Below are positions 8,626 through 17,902 of a stretch of DNA of 64,000 nucleotides, piece after piece. The notes beneath the pieces were generated by a model that saw only the letters and a program-made list of their open reading frames with translations, was not told the origin of the DNA and did not search any database. The first letter of the stretch is position 1; each line of letters starts with the position of its first letter. This stretch comes from Clostridia bacterium. Lineage in GTDB: Bacteria; Bacillota; Clostridia; Oscillospirales; Acutalibacteraceae. The translations under genes were made by a program, and so were the position numbers. The stretch lies in the NCBI GenBank assembly GCA_017549565.1, contig JAFYUI010000001.1, positions 1-64,000 of the forward strand. The letters run 5' to 3'.

Positions 8626-11001
8626 ATGGACGATAAGGATTTGTTTAGTTACGCCAATTCTAATGATGTAGTTGACGAAAACAAGGCCGAATTTGACCTT
8701 AACGCTTTTTCTTCTAAAAATGTTATGGATGAAAGCGAAAATTCTAAAAAGACTTTAACAAAAAAACAAAAGATTTTAAAAAATGTTTTAGTTTGTTTTT
8801 TGGTTGGTGTTATTGTTGCTTGCTCTGCGCTTGGGGGCGTATTGTTATATGTATTCACCTCGGTTGATGGCACGATGGAGCAAGACCTTAACGATTTAAT
8901 GCTTAATTTTACCACAACCGTTTATGTTGATAACGGCAAGGGAAATTATGAGGAATATACCCGCCTTCACGGTGAGTTTAATCGCCTCTGGGTTGATTAT
9001 GATGAAACATTGGCAAAAGAAAACGACCCCGAATATAAAGGTATTCCCCAAATGCTTTGTAATGCCTTTATCGCGGTTGAAGATATGCGCTTTAACACCC
9101 ACTATGGTGTCGACTGGAAACGTACCACAGGTGCGGTTATAAATGAATTTATTCCTATTTATTCATCCCGTCAGGGTGGCTCTACCATTACTCAACAGCT
9201 TGTTAAAAACCTTACAGGTGACGATGAAAAGAGCAAGATGCGTAAGGTAAGGGAAATAATGCGTGCCAAGTATTTAGAATCTAAATACACCAAGGACGTA
9301 ATTTTAGAATGCTATCTTAATACTATCGCAATGGGCCACGGCACATACGGTGTTGAGGTTGCAGCAAACTATTATTTTGACAAAAGTGTTGATGAATTAA
9401 CCCTTACCGAATGTGCGGCGCTTGCGGCAATTACCAAAAGCCCTCGCAATTATGCACCTGATACTAACCCTAATAATAATAAGGAGCGCCGTTCGACCGT
9501 TTTGCGTCTTATGAAAGAACAGGGCTATATCACCGAAGAAGAATATGAAAAAGCAAAAAATGAAGAATTAAAGGTTGTTGCTAATACCGATGCAACCGCA
9601 AATAATGATATAAATTCTTACTTTATTGATGCTTTAATCACCGATGTTTCTGAGGATTTGGCGGCAAAATATGGCTATGATAAGGCCGCAGCAGAACGCC
9701 TTTTCTACAGCGGCGGATATAAAATTTACGCTACTGTTGACACTAAAATGCAAGCCATTGCCGAAAAGGCATATAAAGACATTGCATCCAGCGCTAAAAA
9801 GAGCAGTAAGGGTGACCCGCTTTGGGGCGCTATGACCATTATGAATTATAAGGGTCAGGTAAAGGCACTTGTGGGCGGTATAGGTGAAAAGACCACAAAC
9901 CGCGGCTTTAACTGCGCTATTGACGCTATTCGCCAACCCGGTTCAACAATGAAGCCGATGGCGTGCTATGCCCCTGCTATTGAAAACAATATAATCAATT
10001 ATTCAACAATTTTAAACGACACCAAAACCACATACGGAAAGTGGACACCACATAACTCTTATGGCGGTTTTGCGGGCAATATTACTGCAAAGCTTGCGGT
10101 TGAGCGTTCAACCAACACTATCCCTGTTGCACTTGTAAACGAAATGGGTGTTGGCACCTCGTTTAATTTCTTGACACAAAAATTAAATATTAAAAATTTA
10201 ACTGATGAGGATAAAAACCTTTCGGCACTTGGCCTTGGCGGTACACATGGCGGTATAACCACATTAGAGTCTGCTGCGGCTTATGCTATATTCGGTAACG
10301 GCGGTCTTTATTACGAGCCCACCTTCTATACCAAGGTTACAAACCAAAAGGGCGAGGTTATTTTAGAGCAAAACACCCAGCCAACAATGGCAATTAGCTC
10401 TGACACTGCAACTATTGTAAACAAAATGCTTCAAAATGTTGTTTACGGCAAGAAGGGTACGGCAACCGATATGGCGGGCACATTCAGCCGAATCAGAATT
10501 TACGGTAAAACAGGTACCTCTAACGATTCAAACGACAAATGGTTTGTTGGCGGCTCGCCCTATTATGTGGCATCTTCTTGGATTGGTTATGAAACAATGC
10601 AAAAAATGCCTGCGGCAAACCTTGGTCTTGCAAAACGACTTTGGCGACAGGTTATGTCGGAAGTTCATAAGAATTTACCTGACAAGAATTTTGAGGTAAG
10701 TAAGTACGCAGTGAAGCGTTATTATTGTACTGAAACCGGCTTGCTTGCAACCGATGCCTGTGAAGATATTGATATTGGTTGGTATAAGAAGGGTGCTCTT
10801 CCTGCAAAATGTGATAAACATGAGGGTGCACTTTTAGAAACACCAAAGGTTGATGTAATGCCAGGTGATGAGGAAACTACCTCTGACACATCAAGCACAA
10901 CCTCAAACACATCTTCGGGCAACAGTTCTACTGAAAGTACAAACAGTGGCACCGAGAGCACAACTTCAACCGACAGTACCACCCAAACTACAACAGAATA
11001 A
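8626..11001 (+). CDS. Class A penicillin-binding protein (bifunctional transglycosylase/transpeptidase)
   Basis: A 791-residue class A PBP that polymerises and crosslinks peptidoglycan outside the membrane. It has a cytosolic N-terminus of about 45 residues, one membrane helix (about 52-76), and a GT51 domain with the catalytic E152 in EDMRF and the GGSTITQQ motif near 185. The transpeptidase domain has SxxK at S440-K443 (GSTMK), an SxN-type STNT near 490 and KTGT at 628. The last 40 residues are almost only Ser, Thr, Asn and Gly, probably a flexible wall-spanning tail. It is monocistronic with its own promoter and terminator. Confidence 0.95.
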   Translation: MDDKDLFSYANSNDVVDENKAEFDLNAFSSKNVMDESENSKKTLTKKQKILKNVLVCFLVGVIVACSALGGVLLYVFTSVDGTMEQDLNDLMLNFTTTVYVDNGKGNYEEYTRLHGEFNRLWVDYDETLAKENDPEYKGIPQMLCNAFIAVEDMRFNTHYGVDWKRTTGAVINEFIPIYSSRQGGSTITQQLVKNLTGDDEKSKMRKVREIMRAKYLESKYTKDVILECYLNTIAMGHGTYGVEVAANYYFDKSVDELTLTECAALAAITKSPRNYAPDTNPNNNKERRSTVLRLMKEQGYITEEEYEKAKNEELKVVANTDATANNDINSYFIDALITDVSEDLAAKYGYDKAAAERLFYSGGYKIYATVDTKMQAIAEKAYKDIASSAKKSSKGDPLWGAMTIMNYKGQVKALVGGIGEKTTNRGFNCAIDAIRQPGSTMKPMACYAPAIENNIINYSTILNDTKTTYGKWTPHNSYGGFAGNITAKLAVERSTNTIPVALVNEMGVGTSFNFLTQKLNIKNLTDEDKNLSALGLGGTHGGITTLESAAAYAIFGNGGLYYEPTFYTKVTNQKGEVILEQNTQPTMAISSDTATIVNKMLQNVVYGKKGTATDMAGTFSRIRIYGKTGTSNDSNDKWFVGGSPYYVASSWIGYETMQKMPAANLGLAKRLWRQVMSEVHKNLPDKNFEVSKYAVKRYYCTETGLLATDACEDIDIGWYKKGALPAKCDKHEGALLETPKVDVMPGDEETTSDTSSTTSNTSSGNSSTESTNSGTESTTSTDSTTQTTTE

Positions 11002-11007
11002 AAATAT

Positions 11008-11034
11008 AAAAGCGTGTCAAATAGGCACGCTTTT
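11008..11034 (+). terminator. Terminator of the penicillin-binding protein gene
   Basis: Inverted repeat AAAAGCGTG (11008-11016) and CACGCTTTT (11026-11034). The T tract after it is interrupted, so termination may be partial. Confidence 0.6.
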
Positions 11035-11060
11035 GTAAACTTTTTGGAAATAATAAGCTT

Positions 11061-12410
11061 ATGTTAAACTTTAAAAAAATTGAAATTTCAGATGCTGAAA
11101 AAATTGGGGAAATAACCCAAAACGGCGAGGTAATTTCTTGCGAAAAAAATATAATTAGTCTTATTGTTTGGCAAAAAACATATAACAATATGTATGCCTT
11201 AAAGGATGATATGCTCTTTTTAAAGTCAGGCAAAGAGCAAAGTCAGTTTTTCGCATTGCCGTTTTGTGATGATTTAAAAAAGGGAATTGATTTAATTTTT
11301 CAGCACACATACCCCCAAAAGCCATATTTTTGGGTGCAAAATGACAGTAAATTTTCGCAGTTCAAACAACTTTTAGGCGACAGCTATGATATTACACCCG
11401 AACGAGATGCCTTTGACTATATTTATAAAAGGGAAGATTTGGCAAACCTTTCGGGCAAGAAATATCACAGCAAACGAAACCACATTGCAGCATTTTCAAA
11501 GCAGTTCAATTGGTGCTTTAAGGAAATAACTGAAGAAAACAAGCAAGAGGTTTTAGAGTGTGCTGATTTATGGTATAAAGAAAATGCCGACCGTTTTGAT
11601 GAATATTTAGCCACCGAGAAAAAGGGGATTGAAACCATTTTAAATAATATGTTGATTTTAAAGGCAAAGGGTGGCGCAATTTATGTTGACGGCAAAATGG
11701 TGGCGTTTACCTTGGGCTCGCCCATAAATCCTGACATTTTCGATATTCATATTGAAAAAGCATTAAGCGATTATGCCACCGCTTACACAGTAATAAACCG
11801 CGAGTTTGCAAAAACGCTTTCGGGTTATACCTTTATAAACCGCGAGGATGATATGGGTATTGAGGGGCTTCGCAAGGCAAAGTTATCATACAAACCCGAA
11901 ATTTTGCTTGAAAAATACAGCTGTATTCCAATAGAATATGCCCTTATAAAGCTTTATAATGATGCTTTTCACGACGGCCCATTTGCTAAAAAGCTGTTTT
12001 CGGTTTGCGGTGACTGTGTGAAAACTTTACGCATCGACGGTGAAACGGTTGCGCTTTGTCTTTTGCTTCCTTGTGAGGTTGACGGTAAAAAAGCGCATTA
12101 TATTTATGGCTTTACCGTTAAGGAGGAGCATAGAGGCAAGGGATATGGCAAACAGCTTATGCAGAAAATTTTAGCTGAAACTGACGGTATTTTAATTTTA
12201 AGACCCGCCGATAGCGGACTTATAGACTATTATAAAAAATTTGGCTTTAAAGAAATTTGTGCCTCAAATAAAAAGGGTGAAACAGCTGTTTCGCCGACAG
12301 GCAGTTTCAAAGAAATTGCCGAAAAGGACAAAAAAGGTGAATATACCGCAATGTACTATGGTGACTGTGACCTTTGCGGTACACTATATTTCCCATATTC
12401 AATGGCTTAA
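11061..12410 (+). CDS. DUF2156 (LPG-synthase-like) and GNAT acetyltransferase fusion
   Basis: A 449-residue two-domain protein. Residues 1-290 match the DUF2156 fold (Gcn5-like, related to the C-terminal domain of phosphatidylglycerol lysyltransferase), with the GKKYHSKRNHI segment and the INREDDMGIEGLRKAK segment. Residues 300-400 form a GNAT domain with the acetyl-CoA-binding motif EEHRGKGYGKQLM. The substrate is unknown; an aminoacyl- or acyl-transfer role on lipids or small molecules is possible (inference). It has no membrane helices, so it is not a complete MprF. It stands alone, with terminators on both sides. Confidence 0.8.
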   Translation: MLNFKKIEISDAEKIGEITQNGEVISCEKNIISLIVWQKTYNNMYALKDDMLFLKSGKEQSQFFALPFCDDLKKGIDLIFQHTYPQKPYFWVQNDSKFSQFKQLLGDSYDITPERDAFDYIYKREDLANLSGKKYHSKRNHIAAFSKQFNWCFKEITEENKQEVLECADLWYKENADRFDEYLATEKKGIETILNNMLILKAKGGAIYVDGKMVAFTLGSPINPDIFDIHIEKALSDYATAYTVINREFAKTLSGYTFINREDDMGIEGLRKAKLSYKPEILLEKYSCIPIEYALIKLYNDAFHDGPFAKKLFSVCGDCVKTLRIDGETVALCLLLPCEVDGKKAHYIYGFTVKEEHRGKGYGKQLMQKILAETDGILILRPADSGLIDYYKKFGFKEICASNKKGETAVSPTGSFKEIAEKDKKGEYTAMYYGDCDLCGTLYFPYSMA

Positions 12411-12412
12411 AA

Positions 12413-12438
12413 AAAGACCGCCTGCAAAGGCGGTCTTT
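12413..12438. terminator. Bidirectional terminator
   Basis: Ten-base arms AAAGACCGCC (12413-12422) and GGCGGTCTTT (12429-12438) with a 6-base loop, directly after the DUF2156-GNAT stop codon. On the minus strand it is followed by seven T residues and ends the microprotein transcript from the other side. Confidence 0.9.
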
Positions 12439-12442
12439 AAAA

Positions 12443-12547
12443 TTAGTTGTTTTTGTTTTGGTTTTGCTTGTTTTGATTATTTTTATTTTGGTTATTTTTG
12501 TTTTGGTCGTTTCTATTTTGATTTTGCTTGTTTTGATTGTTATCCAT
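12443..12547 (-). CDS. 34-residue Asn/Gln/Lys-rich microprotein
   Basis: ATG at 12547, stop TAA at 12445-12443. The product holds only Met, Asp, Asn, Gln, Lys and Arg: about half Asn, a quarter Gln, the rest mostly Lys, in repeating NQNK-like units. No family is recognised. Support for coding: a start codon, a GGGGTG ribosome-binding site at 12559-12554 with a 6-base spacer, no internal stop, and a strong terminator right after the stop. It is the last open frame after tatD, 51 bases downstream. The repetitive composition means the frame could also be chance low-complexity DNA, hence the moderate confidence. Confidence 0.55.
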   Translation of the reverse strand: MDNNQNKQNQNRNDQNKNNQNKNNQNKQNQNKNN

Positions 12548-12550
12548 TTA

Positions 12551-12595
12551 AAACACCCCGCTTTCACAATTATTATTTGTGTCGGTGGGGTGTTT
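12551..12595 (-). promoter_or_regulatory. Hairpin between tatD and the microprotein frame
   Basis: Arms AAACACCCC (12551-12559) and GGGGTGTTT (12587-12595), with an inner CACAA/TTGTG stem (12565-12569 and 12577-12581). On the minus strand the distal arm contains the GGGGTG ribosome-binding site of the microprotein, so the structure could hide it. It could also act as a partial tatD terminator, although the T tract after it is short. Confidence 0.6.
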
Positions 12596-12598
12596 ATA

Positions 12599-13366
12599 CT
12601 ATTTTTTAAACAAATTTTCGGCATTTTGAAAGGTTGTTTTTAAAACCTCATTTTTTGAAATGCCTTTAATTTCTGCCATTTTTTCGGCAACAAGGTGTAT
12701 TAAATCTGAACGGTTTTCCTTACCTCTAAACGGAACGGGTGATAAATAGGGTGCATCGGTTTCAAGCAGTAATCTTTCAAGCGGTGTATCTAAAACAACG
12801 GCGGGCAAATTGCGGGCGTTTTTAAAGGTTAAAACACCGCCAACACCTAAATATAAGCCAATTTTTAAAAGCTCGCGCGCCATTTCGACACTGCCCGAAA
12901 AGGCGTGAACAACACCCTTTGGTTTAAATTTTTTTAAAATTTCAAGAGTGTCGGCGTGGGCATCGCGGTCGTGCACCAAAACGGGTAGATTATATTTGTT
13001 GGCAAGCTCTAACTGCTTTTTAAAAATTTCAATTTGCTTATTTTTGTTGTCTTGTCGCCAATAATAATCAAGCCCAATTTCACCAACTGCAACACATTTT
13101 TCGTGATTTAAAAGCTTTTCAATTTCCAAAAGTTCTTCACCGTCATCAATGTTGCCGGGGTGAATACCCACAGCGGCATAAATAATGTCGTATTTTTCGG
13201 CCAATTTAATGGCGTTCATACTGCTTTTTAAATTGCAACCGCAGGTGATGATTTTTTTAACACCTGCTTTTTCCATTTCGGGTATTAAGGTGTCTAATGA
13301 GCTTTGAAACACCACATCATCGTAATGGGCGTGGGTGTCAAAAATAAATGCGTTATCATTTGACAT
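12599..13366 (-). CDS. tatD: TatD family metal-dependent hydrolase (3'-5' DNase)
   Basis: A 255-residue TIM-barrel hydrolase with the metal ligands of the TatD family: DTHAHYD at residues 10-16, GEIGLDYYW near 95, VHDRDA near 130, HAFSG near 155 and ETDAPYLSP near 205. TatD enzymes remove nucleotides from DNA 3' ends and help in repair or quality control. It follows metG by 4 bases, a pairing common in Firmicutes. Confidence 0.95.
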   Translation of the reverse strand: MSNDNAFIFDTHAHYDDVVFQSSLDTLIPEMEKAGVKKIITCGCNLKSSMNAIKLAEKYDIIYAAVGIHPGNIDDGEELLEIEKLLNHEKCVAVGEIGLDYYWRQDNKNKQIEIFKKQLELANKYNLPVLVHDRDAHADTLEILKKFKPKGVVHAFSGSVEMARELLKIGLYLGVGGVLTFKNARNLPAVVLDTPLERLLLETDAPYLSPVPFRGKENRSDLIHLVAEKMAEIKGISKNEVLKTTFQNAENLFKK

Positions 13367-13370
13367 TTAA

Positions 13371-15290
13371 TCACCTAATTTTACTGCCTGCGGGGATATC
13401 ATCAAGGAATATTACCTGAACATTATCTTCACTGCAGTCGGCCGCCAAAATCATACCTTCGGATTCAATTCCGCAAAGGGTGGCTTTTTTAAGGTTTGAA
13501 ACCAAAATTACGGTTTTGCCCACAAGCTCTTCGGGTTTATAGAATTTTGCAATGCCCGATGCAACTGTGCGGTTACGCTTGCCGTCATTAAGGGTTAATT
13601 TTAAAAGCTTCTTCGCCTTTGGTACGGCTTCGCAGTCAATAATTTTTGCGGCGGTAAGCTCTACCTTTGCAAAGTCTTCAATGGCGATTTCATTGATAGT
13701 TGCAACATTTTCGGCTTCTTCATTAGCTTTCTTTGCGGCTTCTTGCTCGGCTGCAATTTCAGCCAAAACCTTTTCAGCGTCAATGCGTGCGAATAATGGG
13801 GTAGCAGCACCCACAGTATAATCTTTAACTTCGCCAAAATTGAGTTCGGTGCAAGAAGAATTTAATTGCACTTTAATGTTTTCGCAACTTTCGGGCATAA
13901 CGGGGGAGAGCATAACACCCAAAAGGCGAACACATTCAAGAAGATTATATAAAACTGTGTTAAGGCGTTCTTTTTGGCTTTCATCCTTTGCAAGTGCCCA
14001 AGGTGTTGTTTCATCAATATACTTGTTGCAACGCTTAGCGAGGTTCATAACAGTGTTAACTGCATCGGCATTGCGGTAAGCATCCATTTGTGTCTTATAT
14101 TTTTCAATGGTTGCGGCTGCTGTTTCAATAAGGTCATTGTCAAGTTCATCATCGAGCTTTTTGTAAGAAACTGTACCGTCAAAATATTTGTTTGTCATTG
14201 CAACGGTGCGGTTTACAAGGTTACCAAGGGTGTTTGCCAAATCGGTGTTAAACTTGTTAATAAAGCTTTCATAGGTTATTGTGCCGTCTTGTGCAAAGGG
14301 AATTTCCGACAAAAGGTAATAACGCACAGCATCGGTTGAAAAACGCTTTGCAAGCTCGTCAGCATAAATTACATTACCCTTTGATTTTGACATTTTGTCT
14401 TCGCCCACAAGCACCCACGGGTGACCTAAAACCTGTTTGGGCAAGGGAAGACCCAATGCCATTAAAATAATGGGCCAATAAATTGTGTGGAAACGCACAA
14501 TATCCTTGCCAATTACATGCAAATCAGCGGGCCAAAGCTTTGAAAATTGCTCGGTGCTACCGTCTGGATTATAGCCAATACCTGTAATATAGTTTGAAAG
14601 GGCATCTATCCAAACATAGGTAACATGCTTGGGGTCAAACTCAACCGGTACGCCCCACTTAAATGTTGAACGGGAAACGCACAAATCCGAAAGACCGGGT
14701 TTTAAGAAATTGTTTATCATTTCATTTTTACGGCTTTCGGGCATAATAAAGTCGGGGTTTTGCTCGTAATATTCTAAAAGCTTATCCTGATATTTTGAAA
14801 GCTTTAAGAAATATGCTTCTTCTTTTGAATCAATAACCTCTCGGCCACAGTCGGGGCACTTGCCGTCAACAAGCTGTGAAGCGGTAAAAAATGACTCACA
14901 GGGAACGCAATATTTACCCTCGTAATGACCTTTATAAATGTCGCCCTGTTCATAAAGCTTTGTGAAAATTCTTTGAACGGCTTTTTCGTGGTCGGCATCG
15001 GTTGTGCGGATAAATTTGTCATAGCTTGTGTTTAAGCTGTTCCAAACATCCTTTATTTGAGCCGATATATTATCAACATATTCTTTGGGCGAAATGCCTG
15101 CATTGTTTGCATATTCTTCAATCTTTTGGCCGTGTTCGTCCGAACCGGTCATTAAAAACACATCAAAGCCCTGCATTTTTTTATAGCGGGCAATCATATC
15201 AGCCAAAACAATGTCATAAGCGTTGCCGATATGTGGCTTTCTTGATGTATAGGCAATAGCCGTTGTGATGTAAAACTTTTTCTTATCCAT
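13371..15290 (-). CDS. metG: Methionyl-tRNA synthetase
   Basis: A 639-residue class I synthetase that charges tRNA-Met. Visible are the HIGH-type motif PHIGN (about 20-24), a zinc knuckle with two CxxC pairs (CVPC and CPDC) between about 128 and 148, the KMSKSKG loop near residue 299, the anticodon-binding helical domain, and a C-terminal tRNA-binding OB domain of about 100 residues beginning near VELTAAKI. The last gives the dimeric long form. The gene lies 18 bases after the P-type-ATPase-like gene and 4 bases before tatD. Confidence 0.97.
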   Translation of the reverse strand: MDKKKFYITTAIAYTSRKPHIGNAYDIVLADMIARYKKMQGFDVFLMTGSDEHGQKIEEYANNAGISPKEYVDNISAQIKDVWNSLNTSYDKFIRTTDADHEKAVQRIFTKLYEQGDIYKGHYEGKYCVPCESFFTASQLVDGKCPDCGREVIDSKEEAYFLKLSKYQDKLLEYYEQNPDFIMPESRKNEMINNFLKPGLSDLCVSRSTFKWGVPVEFDPKHVTYVWIDALSNYITGIGYNPDGSTEQFSKLWPADLHVIGKDIVRFHTIYWPIILMALGLPLPKQVLGHPWVLVGEDKMSKSKGNVIYADELAKRFSTDAVRYYLLSEIPFAQDGTITYESFINKFNTDLANTLGNLVNRTVAMTNKYFDGTVSYKKLDDELDNDLIETAAATIEKYKTQMDAYRNADAVNTVMNLAKRCNKYIDETTPWALAKDESQKERLNTVLYNLLECVRLLGVMLSPVMPESCENIKVQLNSSCTELNFGEVKDYTVGAATPLFARIDAEKVLAEIAAEQEAAKKANEEAENVATINEIAIEDFAKVELTAAKIIDCEAVPKAKKLLKLTLNDGKRNRTVASGIAKFYKPEELVGKTVILVSNLKKATLCGIESEGMILAADCSEDNVQVIFLDDIPAGSKIR

Positions 15291-15308
15291 TTTTAAAATA
15301 CCTCTTTC

Positions 15309-17870
15309 CTAAGGTTTTTGAGTTAAGTAAACGAGTGCGGAAATTACGGTTGATATTACACCATAAAGTAAAACCCTGGCGCCTGTCATTAAGGTGTTTG
15401 CCGATGTAAATGAAAGGTATGCAAACATTATTATACAAAATACTGCCGCCAAAACATAAAGCACGGTAAGCACTGTGTTGCTTTTACGGATTTTGTTTGC
15501 CGTGTTCATAATACGGGCAAGGGTTAACGCACCGCCACGATATGCCGCAGGTGCGGAAATACCATCGGTATTGGGTGCAATGTTTTTATACATATTACAG
15601 CCCGCAGTGGTCATAACCATAACCGAATCTTCATAAAGACCTAAATAATCGCAAATCATTTCGTTTGACAAATTTGGGTCGGTGTTGTTAACCAAAATTG
15701 TAACACCAATTCGGGTTAAACGGCGAAGCTCTTTAGAAACTGTGGAACTTACCGAATATTTAACCATTAAAAGTGCAACAGCAGTATTTTCGGTTGCAAC
15801 ATAAACAGGGAAGTAACCGCTTCTTAAAATTTTGCGGTCGGTTTCAATGTCGGGCACCTTTATTCCGTGCGCTTCCATAATGGTGCGGTTACCAATAAAC
15901 AAAAGCTCGTTATTTACCCAACCTGAAATGCCCATTCTTTCTTCATATTTAACTGTGTCACAAACGGGTAAAGAATTTACATTTTCATCCCCCGCAATTT
16001 CCTTAAAGACATAATAAAGCGGGCTTGAAAGCGCCTTTGTAAGCGAGGTGGCGCGTAAAATTGTGTCGGTTACATTGTTTTCCGACAAAACCTTTATATT
16101 GTGAAGTGTAACTGTGCCACGGGGGAACAAATCGTCAGAATTTAGTAGAACCGCATTAGCAAGCTCGATATGCTCGGCCCCTGCTTTGCCCGAAATCATT
16201 GCGCCTTTGCGGTTAAGTTTTTTACTTGCTGAATATATCGGTAAATTGTCAATTAAAAACAATGTGGGAAGTGCCGCAAAGCACTGCACGGCGGCAGCGG
16301 CATAAATGCCATAAAATAAACCACCAAAATACTGATAGGTTGCAAAAAATGTTAAGGCCGATAAAACAAGTGAAGCAACTGTGATAATTGGTAAACGGCC
16401 GTTTAAAAATGTGCCGTAGGTTGAATATTTTATATAATCATCAATGCGTTCACTAATTTGCGGGGCGGCGATAAGGGTGTCGCCCTCGACAGAATTTTTA
16501 GCCATTGCAAAGGTGACAGTTGGGTCGCTTAAAAGGCGAACCGCCTTTTTGGGTGATTTTACCGAAATTTGCTTTAAATTTGAAAGCAAATAAGAATATT
16601 TTTGAAATTTACCTAAAGCCCTTGCGGTAAGTGTGATACCACATAATAAGCACAAATCGGTAATAATTTCACCCTTTATTATTCCCATAACTGAATATGC
16701 TAAAACAAAAATACCGCAAAGGGCGGCCGAAACATCAGCGTCCGATTGCTTTTTGAAAATATTTTTAAGTGATAAAAGCATATCATAGTTTGCAAAGAAA
16801 ATAACAGCCAAGAATGATGCGCAAACTATCATTGTGGGTTTGGTTTCGGAAAGCACAGCGCCCGACATAAAGGGCAGCTTCATAACAATTAGTAAAAATG
16901 TAAATAAAACCGAAACAAAGGTGGTTAAGAAATAATTTCGTTTTTTAATTGAAAAGCTTCTTAAAAAGCGTTTTGCATCAATTTCAGATTTTATTTCATT
17001 TGGGGGCACAAAATCATCAAATTCGGTTTTTTCAAGCTCGACACGGTTACCAGATGTAGAGGATATATCCTCAATAGCAGCCATTTCGCCTGTTAAATCG
17101 ATTTGGCGCGTTCTGCTGCTTACCAAAATTTTTGGCTCATCCTTATTTTCAGCCACAGGGGTAAAGGTTATGGTGGCATTTGTGGGTGCCACAGCTTCGG
17201 CAGGGGCTTCAAATTTTACGGGGTCAATGTCAGAAATTGTAAAAGACACATTGGTTTGTGCATTTTTAACCCTTGTAATAGGTATGGTGTCGGTTACATT
17301 ATCTTTAACCTCGGGCTTTGCAATTGGCTTTGGCGCCCTTTCCTCTGCCAATTTCTTTTCAACATACTGTCCTAAATAATCGGCATCAAAATTATACTTT
17401 TTGTTAAAGATTGAAACCTCGTCCTCATTTTCGTCTTTTCTTAAAATATCCGCCACTGAATCAAGCTTATAAGCAGGCGGAATATTTTTAGAGGTATCTT
17501 GCCCCTTTTCATCCAAAATAAAGGGACGACACTTTTCAAGCAATGTTTTTTCGGTTTCCGCTTTTTCTTCTTTTTTCAAAGGTGTAGTATCTAAAGTCTT
17601 TACTTCTTCCGATTTTTTGGTGCTTGGTGTAAAGGTTACTTTTTCAGCGGGCTGTGTTAAAGGGGACACATTTTCGCCAAGCATTCGTTTTTTAAGTGTA
17701 TCTAAAGCGCCTGTGCTTTTAACATTTTCGGCTTTGTGCACCTTTTTGCCTAAAAGCTCCTCAACTGTTAAAACATTTGGGTTTTCGGGCGCTATGATTT
17801 GTTCTTTTAAGATTATTTCTTCATCGACTAAGCTGTCGTTTGAATCTTTTTTCTTTGAAAAGAATTTCAT
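15309..17870 (-). CDS. P-type-ATPase-like membrane protein lacking catalytic motifs
   Basis: An 853-residue protein. Residues 1-300 are charged, low in hydrophobics and probably disordered. From about 310 come several membrane helices, then a segment laid out as in P-type ATPases: GAMISGKAGAEHIELANAV, where enzymes have GILIKGG..LE.L..V, then NSDDL at 577-581 where DKTGT is expected. Later, GISGWVNNELLFIGN resembles the nucleotide-binding domain, NNTDP at 728-732 replaces the TGD motif, and two C-terminal helices follow. No TGES or GDGxND motif is seen. The phosphorylated Asp is thus replaced by Asn, and ATP-driven transport seems impossible. The role is unknown. The start follows a GGAG site. 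It is co-directional with rlmB and metG. Confidence 0.7.
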   Translation of the reverse strand: MKFFSKKKDSNDSLVDEEIILKEQIIAPENPNVLTVEELLGKKVHKAENVKSTGALDTLKKRMLGENVSPLTQPAEKVTFTPSTKKSEEVKTLDTTPLKKEEKAETEKTLLEKCRPFILDEKGQDTSKNIPPAYKLDSVADILRKDENEDEVSIFNKKYNFDADYLGQYVEKKLAEERAPKPIAKPEVKDNVTDTIPITRVKNAQTNVSFTISDIDPVKFEAPAEAVAPTNATITFTPVAENKDEPKILVSSRTRQIDLTGEMAAIEDISSTSGNRVELEKTEFDDFVPPNEIKSEIDAKRFLRSFSIKKRNYFLTTFVSVLFTFLLIVMKLPFMSGAVLSETKPTMIVCASFLAVIFFANYDMLLSLKNIFKKQSDADVSAALCGIFVLAYSVMGIIKGEIITDLCLLCGITLTARALGKFQKYSYLLSNLKQISVKSPKKAVRLLSDPTVTFAMAKNSVEGDTLIAAPQISERIDDYIKYSTYGTFLNGRLPIITVASLVLSALTFFATYQYFGGLFYGIYAAAAVQCFAALPTLFLIDNLPIYSASKKLNRKGAMISGKAGAEHIELANAVLLNSDDLFPRGTVTLHNIKVLSENNVTDTILRATSLTKALSSPLYYVFKEIAGDENVNSLPVCDTVKYEERMGISGWVNNELLFIGNRTIMEAHGIKVPDIETDRKILRSGYFPVYVATENTAVALLMVKYSVSSTVSKELRRLTRIGVTILVNNTDPNLSNEMICDYLGLYEDSVMVMTTAGCNMYKNIAPNTDGISAPAAYRGGALTLARIMNTANKIRKSNTVLTVLYVLAAVFCIIMFAYLSFTSANTLMTGARVLLYGVISTVISALVYLTQKP

Positions 17871-17902
17871 TTATAATCTCCGTCCTGTGATGTGTGTAAA
17901 AT

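Noticed and set aside
12241..12643. Frames of about 90-120 residues across the interval after the DUF2156-GNAT gene
   Set aside because: They cross two terminator hairpins and translate T-rich sequence into Phe/Ile/Leu runs; only the 34-codon minus-strand frame has start and ribosome-binding signals.
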